Of a stretch of DNA of 64,000 nt, positions 39,501 through 51,500 are shown one piece after another. Source of the stretch: Setophaga petechia (taxonomy: Eukaryota; Chordata; Aves; Passeriformes; Parulidae); contig JANCRA010000116.1 of assembly GCA_024362935.1 (NCBI GenBank), positions 186,001 through 250,000 on the forward strand, in the 5' to 3' direction. The first letter of the stretch is position 1. The number at the start of each line of letters is the position of its first letter. A program made the position numbers and the translations under genes. The notes beneath the pieces are model-generated. The model was not told the DNA's origin. It saw only the letters and a list, made by a program, of their open reading frames with translations, and ran no database searches.

Positions 39501-42500
39501 AGGACCAACACATGGCAGAGCTGAACTCCCACCAAAAGCTCAGGGACAACGAGGCAAACAAAAAAAAAAGAGAAAAGGGGGAAGAAAAGAGAAAAGCAAA
39601 CCCAGCAATTATCCTCACCAGACCAAAAATAAACCAGCCACTGCAGCCCGATACAAATCCCTGACATTCCAACAAAAGAGGAAGAAAACTTTGGCTGTGC
39701 CCAAGATGCCCAAGGTCAACAGCTGGAAGTATTTTGGCTGGAGCTGGGGGAAGCTCAGGGAAGAGGGAAATCACACTGGGGGTGATGGTCACAACCAGCT
39801 CCCGCAGACAGGGCTGAAAGGGGCTTTTATTAAAAATATTTAACACTGTTTTATTTGATTTGGGGCTCTTATGGGGTCTTTAATAGTTTGTGGAGTAGCC
39901 AGCTCCATGGAAAGGTTTTTCCTCTGAAAGAATCAAGAGGTCTTGGAATCATGAGAAGCCTGAGAAGCAGAAGCAAAAACACCCAACAGCAAAAGCACAA
40001 GTCAAGGAGGTTGGAACCACAGAAATCGTGGGATTTGGGATATCAGAGGCTCTGGGATAGGAGCAGGCACAGGAACACACAATTTGTCACTGTGTCAGAG
40101 CCAACGAGTGACTTCTGCTTGATGATTTTGTTAAATAGGAAAAAAAATGAACAGAAGGAGGGACAGGGGGAAGGGAAGGGAAGGGAAGGGAAGGGAAGGG
40201 AAGGGAAGGGAAGGGAAGGGAAGGGAAGGGAAGGGAAGGGAAGGGAAGGGAAGGGAAGGGAAGGGAAGGGAAGGGAAGGGAAGGGAAGGGAAGGGAAGGG
40301 AAGGGAAGGGAAGGGAAGGGAAGGGAAGGGAAGGGAAGGGAAGGGAAGGGAAGGGAAGGGAAGGGAAGGGAAGGGCCTCAGGATGCAGATGGCACAGCCG
40401 AGCATGGGGCAGCTCCTTTGGAGCCCTAAAGAGCTCAGAGTGGGCAGAGATCTCCTCTGGAAACTCCAGGGTTTGCAGCAAAGCTGGGAAGCTGCTGGGG
40501 GAAATTTGGATATGTAAACATGCAAAAATCCAAGGAAACAGAAGATTCCACGATTTCCGTCTTTCTCCTTGTTCAACACCCAAAGGCAGAGCAGGATATT
40601 TTTAATTAAATATTTTTTGGGAGTCAGGGACATGGAAATGGTTGGGTGCAGAGCCTGGATCACCCAAATGAGCTGGAGCATCCAGATGCTCTCCGGGCTC
40701 CTGCGGTGCTGCAGGATCTCTCCAAGGACCTCCACACCAGCCACGGGTGGGGAAGATTCCTGCCAGTCCAGGTTTGGGGTGGGACAACACCACACCCTGA
40801 GAAATTCCAGGAATTACTCTAGGAATTAGAACTTATCCTGGTTTGCCAGTGGGTTTAACTGCAGGAACTCAATAACCACAGAACCACCTGATCCCGAATG
40901 TCCCAACAGGCAGGAAGTCTGGAATCAAAATCACAGAATCCTGGAATGGTTTGGATTGGGAAGGACCTTAAATCCCATCCATGAGCAGGACACTTCCCAC
41001 TGTCCCAGGTGGATCCAAGCCCCAATGTCCAACCTGGCCTTGGACGCTCCCAGGGATCCAGGGGCAGCCACAGCAAATCTGGGAATTCCATTCCAGGGCC
41101 TCCTCACCCTCACAGGAAGAATTCCTTCCCAATATTCCATGTAAATCTCCCCAAAGCCAAAAGGTACAAATGGAACATGAAGTAGCCTTGATTTTTTTGG
41201 TCCTATTCGTGTCTCTCTCCTGGTCCCCGTGCCCAGGATCTGAGACTTTCCCAGATCCTTGATGGAAAGCAGAGCCGTGGCCCGGCCGCGATCGGAGCGC
41301 GCGGCTCCAAACTGGAACGAACGAGACCAAAAAAAAAATTTAAAAAAAAAAAAAAAAAGGACGTATTTCATCCTCCTCTTTTGTGGGTTTTATTTTCTTT
41401 TGTATTCGCTTTGGGAATAACATTCTTTCCATTGGGAAGAGCCTGATTTTCCATTAAATACAAAGCAGCTGCCATCTTGGAAACAAAAAGCTGATTAAAT
41501 GCAGATTCTTTTTTTATTTTTTCCCCTCACTTATGAAGAGCGAGAACCACGTTTGTTTCTGCTGATTTATCGGGGCAAAGCTGCCAATTACGGCAGCAGG
41601 AAAACTTAAAGAGAGGGACTTGAATCGCTCCATCTTCTCGAAATAATTTTGTAATTACAATTCGATGACGGAGGAAAAAAAGGAAAGATCCAGAAGTTTG
41701 GAGCGCTCGTCCTCCCTCTGGGATGGCGACCCCGGGGGTTCCTCACCCTCTGCACACACAGGGATGCTCCAGATCCCCCATTTACGCAGATTCCCACCCT
41801 TTGGGATGTGGGGGGAAGGCTCGGCACACCGGGGTGACGCGCGGGGCCCGGAGGAGACGCAACCACTGCCCCACTGCGGCCCAGATGTTGAACAGACTGG
41901 AAAAAAGGATGAGCTCCAAGGAAAAATCCCAAGCCACCCACTCCATTGCTGCTCTGTGAGCCAGCAAAGCTCGGTCCAAGAGGTCTGTCCAAGCAGGCCC
42001 GAGTGACCGACAGGAGCGGCGTCCGAAGCTTCAGCTCATTTTTGTCTTTTCCCAAAATCTGAATCATAGCTGAAACTTCCATTTCAAAATTGAGGTGTTA
42101 GAGCTAAAAATCAGGCAGAAGATGGGTGAAACACAGAGATGGGGAAAGCTGTAGGAATCAGTGACTGGTTTTTAATTAACCCATCAGGTTCTCTTGATTT
42201 CTTGCCCTTCATGAAACCCAACATAAAAACTCCAGAGGATGATGAGAATTCCATAGGAATCTGCACTTTGAGAAGTTTTTCCTGCTCCTGCCATTCCATC
42301 TACCCAAAGCTGTAAGATCCAGGGAAAGCATTTCTGGAAAGGGACCCTGTGATGGTCACAAAATCATTTTCACCCACACTGGTGCATCAGCCATGGCTGG
42401 TGGCTCCATCTCAAGCACCCAACTTCTCTGTGCACCCTCAACTCAGGTGTCCCCTGCACAGGGATCCCCAAAGCTTTGGGCTCCTCCAGGGCAGCTGGGG

Positions 42501-45500
42501 CTCCTCCCATGGATGGGTTAAGGAAGGTGTGGAGAGCTTTGGAAGCTGCTCATGGATGTCCCTTTCCACATTCCCAACTTGGAAGAGCAGTAGATGAAAC
42601 AAGAGGAAAGCAGGAAATTGCAAATCCTGCAATTTCTCCTAAATTCCCTAAAGGGTAGAAGAATCCCAACCCAAACTTTATCTCCTGGTAGGATTTTTTG
42701 GAAGGTCCAGGCTGAAACTCAGGAGCAGGAAGGAGAAGGCACATTTGGATTCCACACACACCAGGGCTGGAATTTTGGCTGCCAGATTCCCCACACCCCA
42801 CATTCCTTATGAATGGAGGTGCAGGCAAGAGAAAGCATCCAACACCTTCCTCAGTCCCAGTCTGGAAAACAAAATTCCAAGCCAACCATGCCGAGGTGAC
42901 TCCACAGAGGGAACAATCCCTAAGGAAGCACGCCCTGGTTTAAAGGATTTATGGCCTTGGGCATTTTGGCTTCCATTAATTTTCCAACTGCTGAAAGCAG
43001 ACAAGGAAACCTTGGAATTCCAAATAACCTGGCTTAGCCAGACTTGAGTTTACAGAGTTCCCAGGTTAATCAGGGGTCAGTCAGGCTGCCCCATCCAGCA
43101 CTACCAAATCCATGGGATTTGGACACTTTGCTCCTTGTTTTAAAGCATCACAAGCTCTTGTTTCAAGCCCTCCATCCTGACAAATATTTGGAATTCTGGA
43201 GGCACTTGGGAAACCAGGAATGGGCTGCTCCAGCCACCAGTCCATCCTCTCCCCTTCAAGGCATCCCTGCTTTACAGGAATTTTGCTGAACATTCATTCA
43301 GGCCACGCAATCCCCTAAAAAACTTGGATCACCTCTGGAGTGGAAAGCCCCAGACAAGGAAGATTCTGGATGCTGCTTATGCCCTGTCCATGTCCACACC
43401 CCACCTTTTTTACCTTTTAAACTTTCAGGATCAGCCACAACAACTTCCCACCAGACAAATTAAACTCTGCTAAAACTTTTCCTTTGTCCTGCTACTTTGC
43501 ACGATCCCATTTTTATTTTCCCCCCTCTTCCATGATTTATTCCTGCCAATTAATCCCAACAAGGAAGAGAACAGAAAATTAGGAGGGATAAAAGGAAGGA
43601 AAACTGGGATTTGTTGCCGTTAAGAACAAGCCTGACTAAGAGCAGGCTGGCAAAGCCCCTCCATATAAAGGGATTACTCCATCCCTGACCCTTTCCAGGG
43701 GAGCTCCAGGTATTATTTTCCATTGATTTACCTTAATGAAAGTAATGCCCCCCTCTCCATAGGAAGCTGACTCCAGAGCTGTCTAGGCACTGGATCCAAT
43801 TAAAGAAATAAATACATCTGGCTTCTAAACAGCTCCAAGTCTGGAAAAGCCAGGGGGGAAAGGGCTTTTTGCATCCCTCCCTCTTGGGCTACGCCCTGAG
43901 GACAGCACGGAGGATGCCTGACATCCAACACCACTCCTGGAATCCCCTGGCTGCAGGGAATGCCTGGAGCATCCCGGCTTTGATGGGAGCCAGCCTGGGA
44001 TTGCTTTAACGAGGCTCCCCTCTCTCCAGGAGCTGCTGGTGATTTGAGGCCTCAGTGTTGACTTAGAAACCCACCCCAGGTGCCTGGAGCCTGCAAATAG
44101 TCCAGGCTTAGCCAGGCTCGGTTTCCAGGGAAAGGGGCACAAGCATCCTGCTGGAGCAGGGAATATCGGTCAGGATTCCCACGAAGAGCAGGGAATAAAG
44201 GCTGGAAAGCAGAAGCAGGGTCCAGGCTCTGAGTGTGACAACGCCACAGAACTCCCAGGTGGGTTTTGCTCCCACGGGCCTGGGTTTGCAGCCGTGGGAA
44301 TAGAGGAAACAAGGTGGCTGCAGAGCACTTTGTTTGCCGTCCATCCCTGGAAATGCCGCGGGTTTTCCTCCTGCACGTGGAACAAGCAGAGATGACAACG
44401 ATCACAGGGGGTTGCTGAACCAGAAGGAAGGTCTGAAAAGTCTCCTTGGCTTTACTCTGGTGCTAATTGGCCAAATCCAAACTGGGAGATGGCACGTGTC
44501 AAGAACCCACGTTATTTTCTGGAGAAAACCATGGAATCCCAGGCTGGTTTGGGATGGAAGGGGCCTTAAAGATGATCCAGCTCCACCCCCTGCCGTGGCA
44601 GGGACACCTTCCATCATCCATCCCAGGTTGCTCCAAGCCCCATCCAGCCTGGCTTTGGACACTTCCCCTCCAGTCTGAGCTTAGTGATCCAATCCCTCAA
44701 ACCAGGAGGAATTTCCAGCTGGAATCCCCATGGGGAATCCCTTGTTTCTCCGAACAAGGAGCACGGATTTTACAAACATCTTTTTTCTTGAGCACAGTGT
44801 GAGACTCTCATCCAGGTTTGCCTAATATCAGGCATTCCCCCTAATTCCCTGCAGATTCAGGTATTCCATGGTGATAAAAGGAGCCACTTCAATGCACTGA
44901 AACCAACAATTTAGTGACCCATTGGGCAGGAAACCCCTTCCTTTGGTCTCTGATTTATCCCAGAATTATTTATCCCATCGATCTCAACTTTCAATCCATC
45001 CTTTCCTTTCCCCCTGGCTGACATAAGGGACCTTTTCTGGTTCAGCTCCCCCCTGAGCCTGGAGGTGTGAGCAGAGCAGAGCCAAGGAGCAGGACACAGT
45101 GTCCGGTACTCACCGACATGGTGGAGTGGACATCCACCTGCCCCTACAGAGGACAACACAGCAGGTCAGGGTCAGAGGCAGAACAGAGCAACAGGACAAA
45201 GGCAGAAAGGAGCCCAAAGGTCATCAGAGGTGCCCACAACCCCCCCAATGCTCCAACAGCAGCTCTGACATCGGCAAAGGATTGGGAAAGAAAATGGGAG
45301 CTGCTGGGAGGAGAGGGAAGAGGAGAATAAAGAACCACAAGAGGAATTTTGGTGTCATTCTGTCACAGATTCCTGGAATGGGTTGGGTGGGAAGGGACCT
45401 TAAAGATCATCCTGATACAAACATATCCCACTATCCCAGGTGGATCCAAGCCCCAATGTCCAACCTGGCCTTGGGCACTGCCAGGGATCCAGGGGCAGCC

Positions 45501-48500
45501 CCAGCAAATCTGGGAATTCCAGCCCAGGCAGGAATTCCTGGCCAAGATCCCAGCCCAATCTCCCCTTTCCCAGTGGGAGCCATTCCCTGGGTCCTCTTCC
45601 TCCTCTCCTTGTCCCTCTCCAGCTCTCCTGTCTGCTCTGCACGTCCCCAGCCCTGCTCCTCAGCAATCCCACCTGCAAGAGGGGATGGATGCCAAACCCT
45701 GGGAGTGACAGCTGGGATCAGCTCCAGCATGGCTTGCTCAGCTCTTCCAAGGGCCAGGGGAGTTATTTAAGCACAGAGTGGACTTGTGCAAACCCAGAGG
45801 TGACTCTGGTGCTCCTGAGATGTTTTCCTGATGGTTATTTTCCACTTGGGTCCCTCCCAAGGCGGCCGAGGCTGTGGTTGGTGCAAAGTTCATGGCATTT
45901 CGCTTCCATGCACAGGGCCTTGGCTTATAAATATTCCAGAGGGATTTGACTTTTCAAATAAAAACACAGGCAATCGTTCTCTTTGGAAAGAAAATAAACA
46001 CTTGCAAAGCTCTTTCTACCAGAGCGAGAGCTGCCGGGGCCGTTCGTTTGCGAGGGGGGAAGAGATGCCAAGAGAAGGCAAAAAACCATCACAGCTCCAG
46101 CTGAAATCTGTGCCTGCCATCTGGCAAAAATAAGCAGAAAAGGGAAAAAAAAATAGGGGGAAAAAAAAATTCCCTCTGCAGAGGGTTCACACTGAAGTGC
46201 TCAGCGGCAGAGGTTGGATTTGTTGGATCGCTGAAAGATTGCTTCCCCTTCCCAGGTCAGCCTCACCTCTTGACCTGCCCTGATTCCCTTCCAAAGGAGG
46301 TTATCGAGATACAAGACTAACAGAGGATTAAAGGAAACTGAAAATAAAAACAAAACACCCCCCCCTTCCCCCAGCCCCGCTCCCCTCCCCCAAGAAAACA
46401 TCCTTGCTTTGTTAACCTGACAGTTCAGGGGAGGTGTTGACACAACCCTCCATCTCTGAGGAGCTTAATGTCAACAAATCAGTGTGTTTGGAGTAGCCCT
46501 GTCAATGCCATTTACATTAACTTGTCCAACAAGAAATAAAAACAACAATCAGCCATCAAAGACAAAAGGCTTTTTCAGTCATTCTTTGCAAAGTCTTAGG
46601 CTGGAAATGTTCATTTTTGGAGGCCGTGGCCCTTTGCTTGCTGAAAACCAGAAACCACCTTTTTTGGGGGTTTCTTTTTATAAGGCCTAAAATACTTTTT
46701 GTACTAAAATATTTTTTTTTTACCCTTAAAAAAAGAGGTTTTTCTTTTAAAGGGGACCCGAGCATCCCATATTAATGAGCTCCACAGCAGCAGCAGCAGG
46801 AACCGACTCTCCCTGGTTAACGCAGGAAGAGGGCGGCCTCGGGAGCCAAATGTTAATTATGCTTTGATTCCCATCAGCGTTTTATTTGCTCGGAGACATT
46901 TTTGGGCACTTAGTGGAGCATTCTGGAATTGTGGCTCCAAACCACCATGACCGTTCCATGCAGCACTGGCATGCACCAAAACCCCGGGAAGTTCTCCATG
47001 AACTTTTCCTGCCCCCCAGCACACGCTGTCCCCACGGCTCTGGTGAGGGCTCAGCATCCCCCCAGAAAACTGCAACGTGCAAATAAATTCCAGGAATTCC
47101 CAAAATCAAGTGGTTTTCATCATCTCCCATAATGCCTACTCCAAAGAAAAAAATAAAAATGGGATTGCAAGGCCTGGAAAAAGTGGAGGCTCTTTAGGCC
47201 GCTGCCCCAGCCAGGATTTTGGGATTATTTTTGGGGATTTTTTTGCTGGGTGACCACAGAGGTGGTCAAGGCCTCATCTCTGGAAATATCCAAGGCCATG
47301 GCTCTGGACAACTTGATCCAGTTGAAGATGTCCCCCAGAAAACTGCAACGTGCAAATAAACCCCAGCAATTCCCAGTTTCCATTATCTCCCACAATGCCT
47401 ACTCCAAAGGGAAAATTAGGGACTCAAATTCCTGCTTGAGTTCCAGAGAAAATGGAGATCCTTTAGCTTATGAATCAGGATTTTGGGCTGTGTCAGTTTT
47501 ACTGCTTGAACTAGGTGCCCACAGAGGTGGTGGAGGCCTCACCCTGGAAATATCCAAGGCCATGGCTCTGGACAACTTGATCCAGTTGAAGATCTCCCCC
47601 AGAGAAGTACAACATGCAAATAAATTCCAGGAATTCCCAAAATCAAGTGGTTTTCATCATCTCCCACAATGCCTACTCCAAAGGAAAAAATATATTGGGA
47701 TTGCAAGGCCTGGAAAAAGTGGAGGCTCTTTAGGCCGCTGCACCAGCCAGGATTTTGGGATTATTTTGGGGGATTTTTTTGCTGGGTGCCCACAGAGGTG
47801 GTCAAGGCCTCATCTCCGGAAAAATCCAAGGCCATGGCTCTGGACAACTTGATCCAGTTGAAGATGTCCTCCAGAGAAGTACAACATGCAAATAAATTCC
47901 ACTAATTCCCTGGTTTTCATCATCGGCCACAATGCCCACTCCAAAGGAAAAATTTGGGGCTGAAATTCCTGCTTGAGGCCTAGAAAAAGAGACTAAGAAA
48001 GAGATTTTAGGCCAATACAGCAGTCAGGATTTTGGCCTGGGTTATTTTTGCTGGGTGCCCAGGGAAATGGTGGAAGCTCATCCCTGGAAAGATCCAAGGC
48101 CATGGCTCTGGAGAACCTGATGCAGTTGAAGATGTCCCTGCTTACTGCAGGGGCTTGGAGCAGGTGACCTTCAAGGGACCCTTTCAACCAAACTGTTCAA
48201 CACAGAAATTCGGGAATTCCCAAGAAACACGGGAAAAAATTCAACTTAAAGAGGGAAACATAAACCCTAATCCTGAATCCCAGCTTAGATTGCTTTCAGC
48301 CCCTCTCCAAAGCTGAGTCCCAAGGACCCTCCAGGGCCACTTGAGCTGCCTGGGGCCAGCTGGAGCCGTGACCCCACTGAGGTTTTCCTGCAGCTCTGTG
48401 GGGACAATGGGATTACTCAGCCCTGTCACGGTGCATTTCTGCAACCTCAGGACTTTGGGATCCGTTTTATTTTCCCTGATGGGGCTTTTTGGAGGTGGAA

Positions 48501-51500
48501 TTTTAGCCCAGGAACTCCGACATGCCCGGGCTGAGGTTCCCTGATGGGCAGGTGGAGGTGTCATTCCATTTGGGCAAAAGGCAGGGAGAGCAACAAATCT
48601 GCACCTTCCAACACCAGGGGAACACTTCTCACTCAGCCAAAATCCCATAAATTCAATAGGAATCAGCTCTGGAAATGGGGGCATTACCAAACCAGGCAGG
48701 AGAACAGGAATGAAGGTGCTCCAAGGACACCTCACCCCAGGATGAGGCACAGTCCTGTTGCTACTGGCAGTGTGGAAATCCTGGATTTTATGAGACCAGG
48801 CTGAAAATTCATCTCAAACACACAGCAGCTCCTCTCAGACCCCAAAACTGTTGTGATTAATTTCCAATCACACCACTCATGGGATGGGTTTGGATCAGCT
48901 CCATCTTATCTATAGAACCCTGAATTTCCTTCTAGAGCTGGAATTGACTTTTTTTGGGAATGTTCCTTCACTCCTCTCACTCTTTCAATCCCCAACTGAT
49001 GCTCATCTCACATTTTTGGTGCTTTAGCAAACACCTCCATTATTTTTTTCATGGCTTTGGACAACACCTTTATCTCCTGCCCTTCAGTAGCAGAGTCCAA
49101 GAATTTCAGTGTGCTCCTAAATCAGCCACTGGAAAAATTCCCTGAACCCTACAAGGATGAAAAACCTTGACACCAAGGGATGTGGAGGCCTTTGGGATGC
49201 AGCCTGGTCCTTCCTGGTTTGCTCTCACTACAATTTGGGTGATCCATCAGCAACATAAGGGAAAAAACTCCAATCAATATTTAAAAATCCCAAACCTGCA
49301 GCTCCCACAAAGATTTGATGAAGACCTGAGGCTGCCCTAACCAGGCTGAGGTGCCTCCCCAGGCTTTGGGGAGGCTCTGGAGCTCAGGGGCTGCCCAGCA
49401 AACCCAAACTTCTCCTCAGCTGGGGCTTTTCTAACCCAGATCTGGAAGACAAAAGGCTGCCTCCATCTGTCCTGGTGCTTTTTAGACCAATTCAAGTCCT
49501 CCCAGCCTCCAAACCAACCCTGACTGGCTCCAAAAGGAAACATTAATATTTAAGGAAGATAAATCACTCCTGGCCCACCTCATAAATCACCGTGGGCATC
49601 TCCCCCCAGCTCATCTCTGCTGCTTCATGCTCTGCTGCAGAGACCAATCTCCCTGTCAAATTCCATTACTGGCTCCTGAGGATCCCCAGCGTGATGGGTG
49701 GAAGCCTCCAGGTGCTAAACCAACCCTCAGCTCCTTTTTTTTTAAGGAGAAATCTGGCCATTTCCAGCATCTCCTGGCTTTGGAAGGCACCTGCCACAGG
49801 ATACCTGCTTGGGGACATTAGAGACAAACCTGGCTGGGGAGATGGATCCAAGTCCTCCCCACCTCACTGATCATTAATCAATTTATTTACCAGTTTGCCC
49901 CACTGATAACAGAGCTGAGGAAGCCACTTCTCCTCCACACAGGTGCAGAGGAGCAGGGAAGCCACTTCCAGTCCCCTTCTGGGGGTTTCTCCCCCCCAGC
50001 AAATCAGCCAGAGCTCCCCCAGATCTTCCTGCTGGGATGGGGATGCCCAAAGACACGAGGCAGCACAGTTTGGGGCTGTGACACCTCCCAAAACAGGAGG
50101 GTGGGACCTCCTTCCAGAGGAGAATCCCAGGGAACAAACAGAATGAAGGAAGCTGCCACTGGGGAATATTAAATCTCCCCTTCCTGTTTATTCCCAGCTC
50201 GTGAAAGCAGCAAATAAATCCCAGTTTCGTAAAGGGAGAAAGATCTGAAATTGCTTTTAGGACAACCACAGAGTTCAGGGGATTTGCTGTTTCAAAATAC
50301 CTGCTGATCCTCCCAAGAGTGCATCCACACAGCTCAAAACAAATCCCATTTAGAGGAGGGAAAAAAGCTGCTGGAGGAAAAAGGGAATCTCCCTGGTGAT
50401 TGGATTTTTCCTACCAATGAGACAGCACTCAGCCGACTGCAAAAAGCAGCATAAAGCACATTTCTGATGGCAACAGCAGCATAAACACAGGGACTTTAGA
50501 CAGCAGAGAGAAGAAAGAAACATATGGTGCCTTCCAAGGGAGCAATATTGGGATGGGAAGCATCAGGGACTTGACAAACACTTGGAAATGCAGCTGTAGC
50601 TCCAGTAACGCATCCACAGGCTGGATTTTGGGGAAAAAGAATACTGGATGGGCATTAATTGCACGTTAAAGTGTCTGAAATACAGGTGTGGAATAAATTA
50701 CAACCCTGCTGATATATGGTGGGCTGGGATGGAGCCTCAATCCCACAAAACTTGACTTGCAAATAATTGGGAGAGTCCTGAAGCCCAGAGCTTGTGGGAA
50801 CACGTGGAACCCCTTCTGTCACAGACATCTTCTCATGAAAAATCCTTCCCTTAGGATTTTTCCTCCTGAGAAGCTGAGAGGCCTCAGGAACAAAATGTAA
50901 ACATTGATTATCTGCTGCTGTGGAATGCAACAGGTGCATCTGTGATTGGTCCATGTTGGTTGTTTGTAATTATATCATTAATTACAGCCAGCTGGCTCGG
51001 ACTCTCTGCCTGAGACAGAAGCTTTGTTACCATTCTTTCTGATTCTATTCTATTCTTAGCTGGCTTTCTGATGAAATCCTTTCTTCTATTCTTTTAGTAT
51101 AGTTTTATTGTAATATATATTATAAAATAATAAATCAAGCCTTCTGAAACATGGAGTCAACATTCTCATCTCTTCCCTCATCCAAGAACCCTGTGAACAC
51201 GGTCACACCCTTCCTTTAAAAACAGGATTTTTCCCACATCCCCCACATCCCCAGGCCCCGTTTCCAGCACAGCCCACGAGGTTTGAGCTGCTGGAGCAGG
51301 AGGGAGGGCGGGCTCACCGGGAGGTGGGTGAACACGGCGAAGGTGCTGCGCAGGAAGCCGATCAGGTCCACCAGGTACTCGCTGGCCCGGCTGCCCGGCT
51401 CCGGCGCCATCCAGTCGTAGTCGGCCAGCTGCAGGAACTGGTCGATCTTCTGGTTCAGGTTGGTGTAGATCTCCTCCTCGGCGGCGTGCCGGGCGTCCTG

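Larger units (their letters stand above)
29386..51317 (-). other. EXOC6B: EXOC6B intron between exons 7 and 8
   Basis: 21.9 kb and the largest complete intron in the window. It contains the candidate 30-nt exon at 45114-45143, five minisatellite or microsatellite arrays, a duplicated 277-bp segment, nine or so CR1 copies and a solo LTR. Stretches 32240-33400, 36480-38200, 41680-44520 and 48200-50800 contain no gene or repeat I can name. Confidence 0.85.

Noticed and set aside
39855..40795. Open frames on both strands through 40171-40375
   Set aside because: Created by the stop-free AAGGG repeat (GREGK/ PFPSL periodic peptides), not genes.
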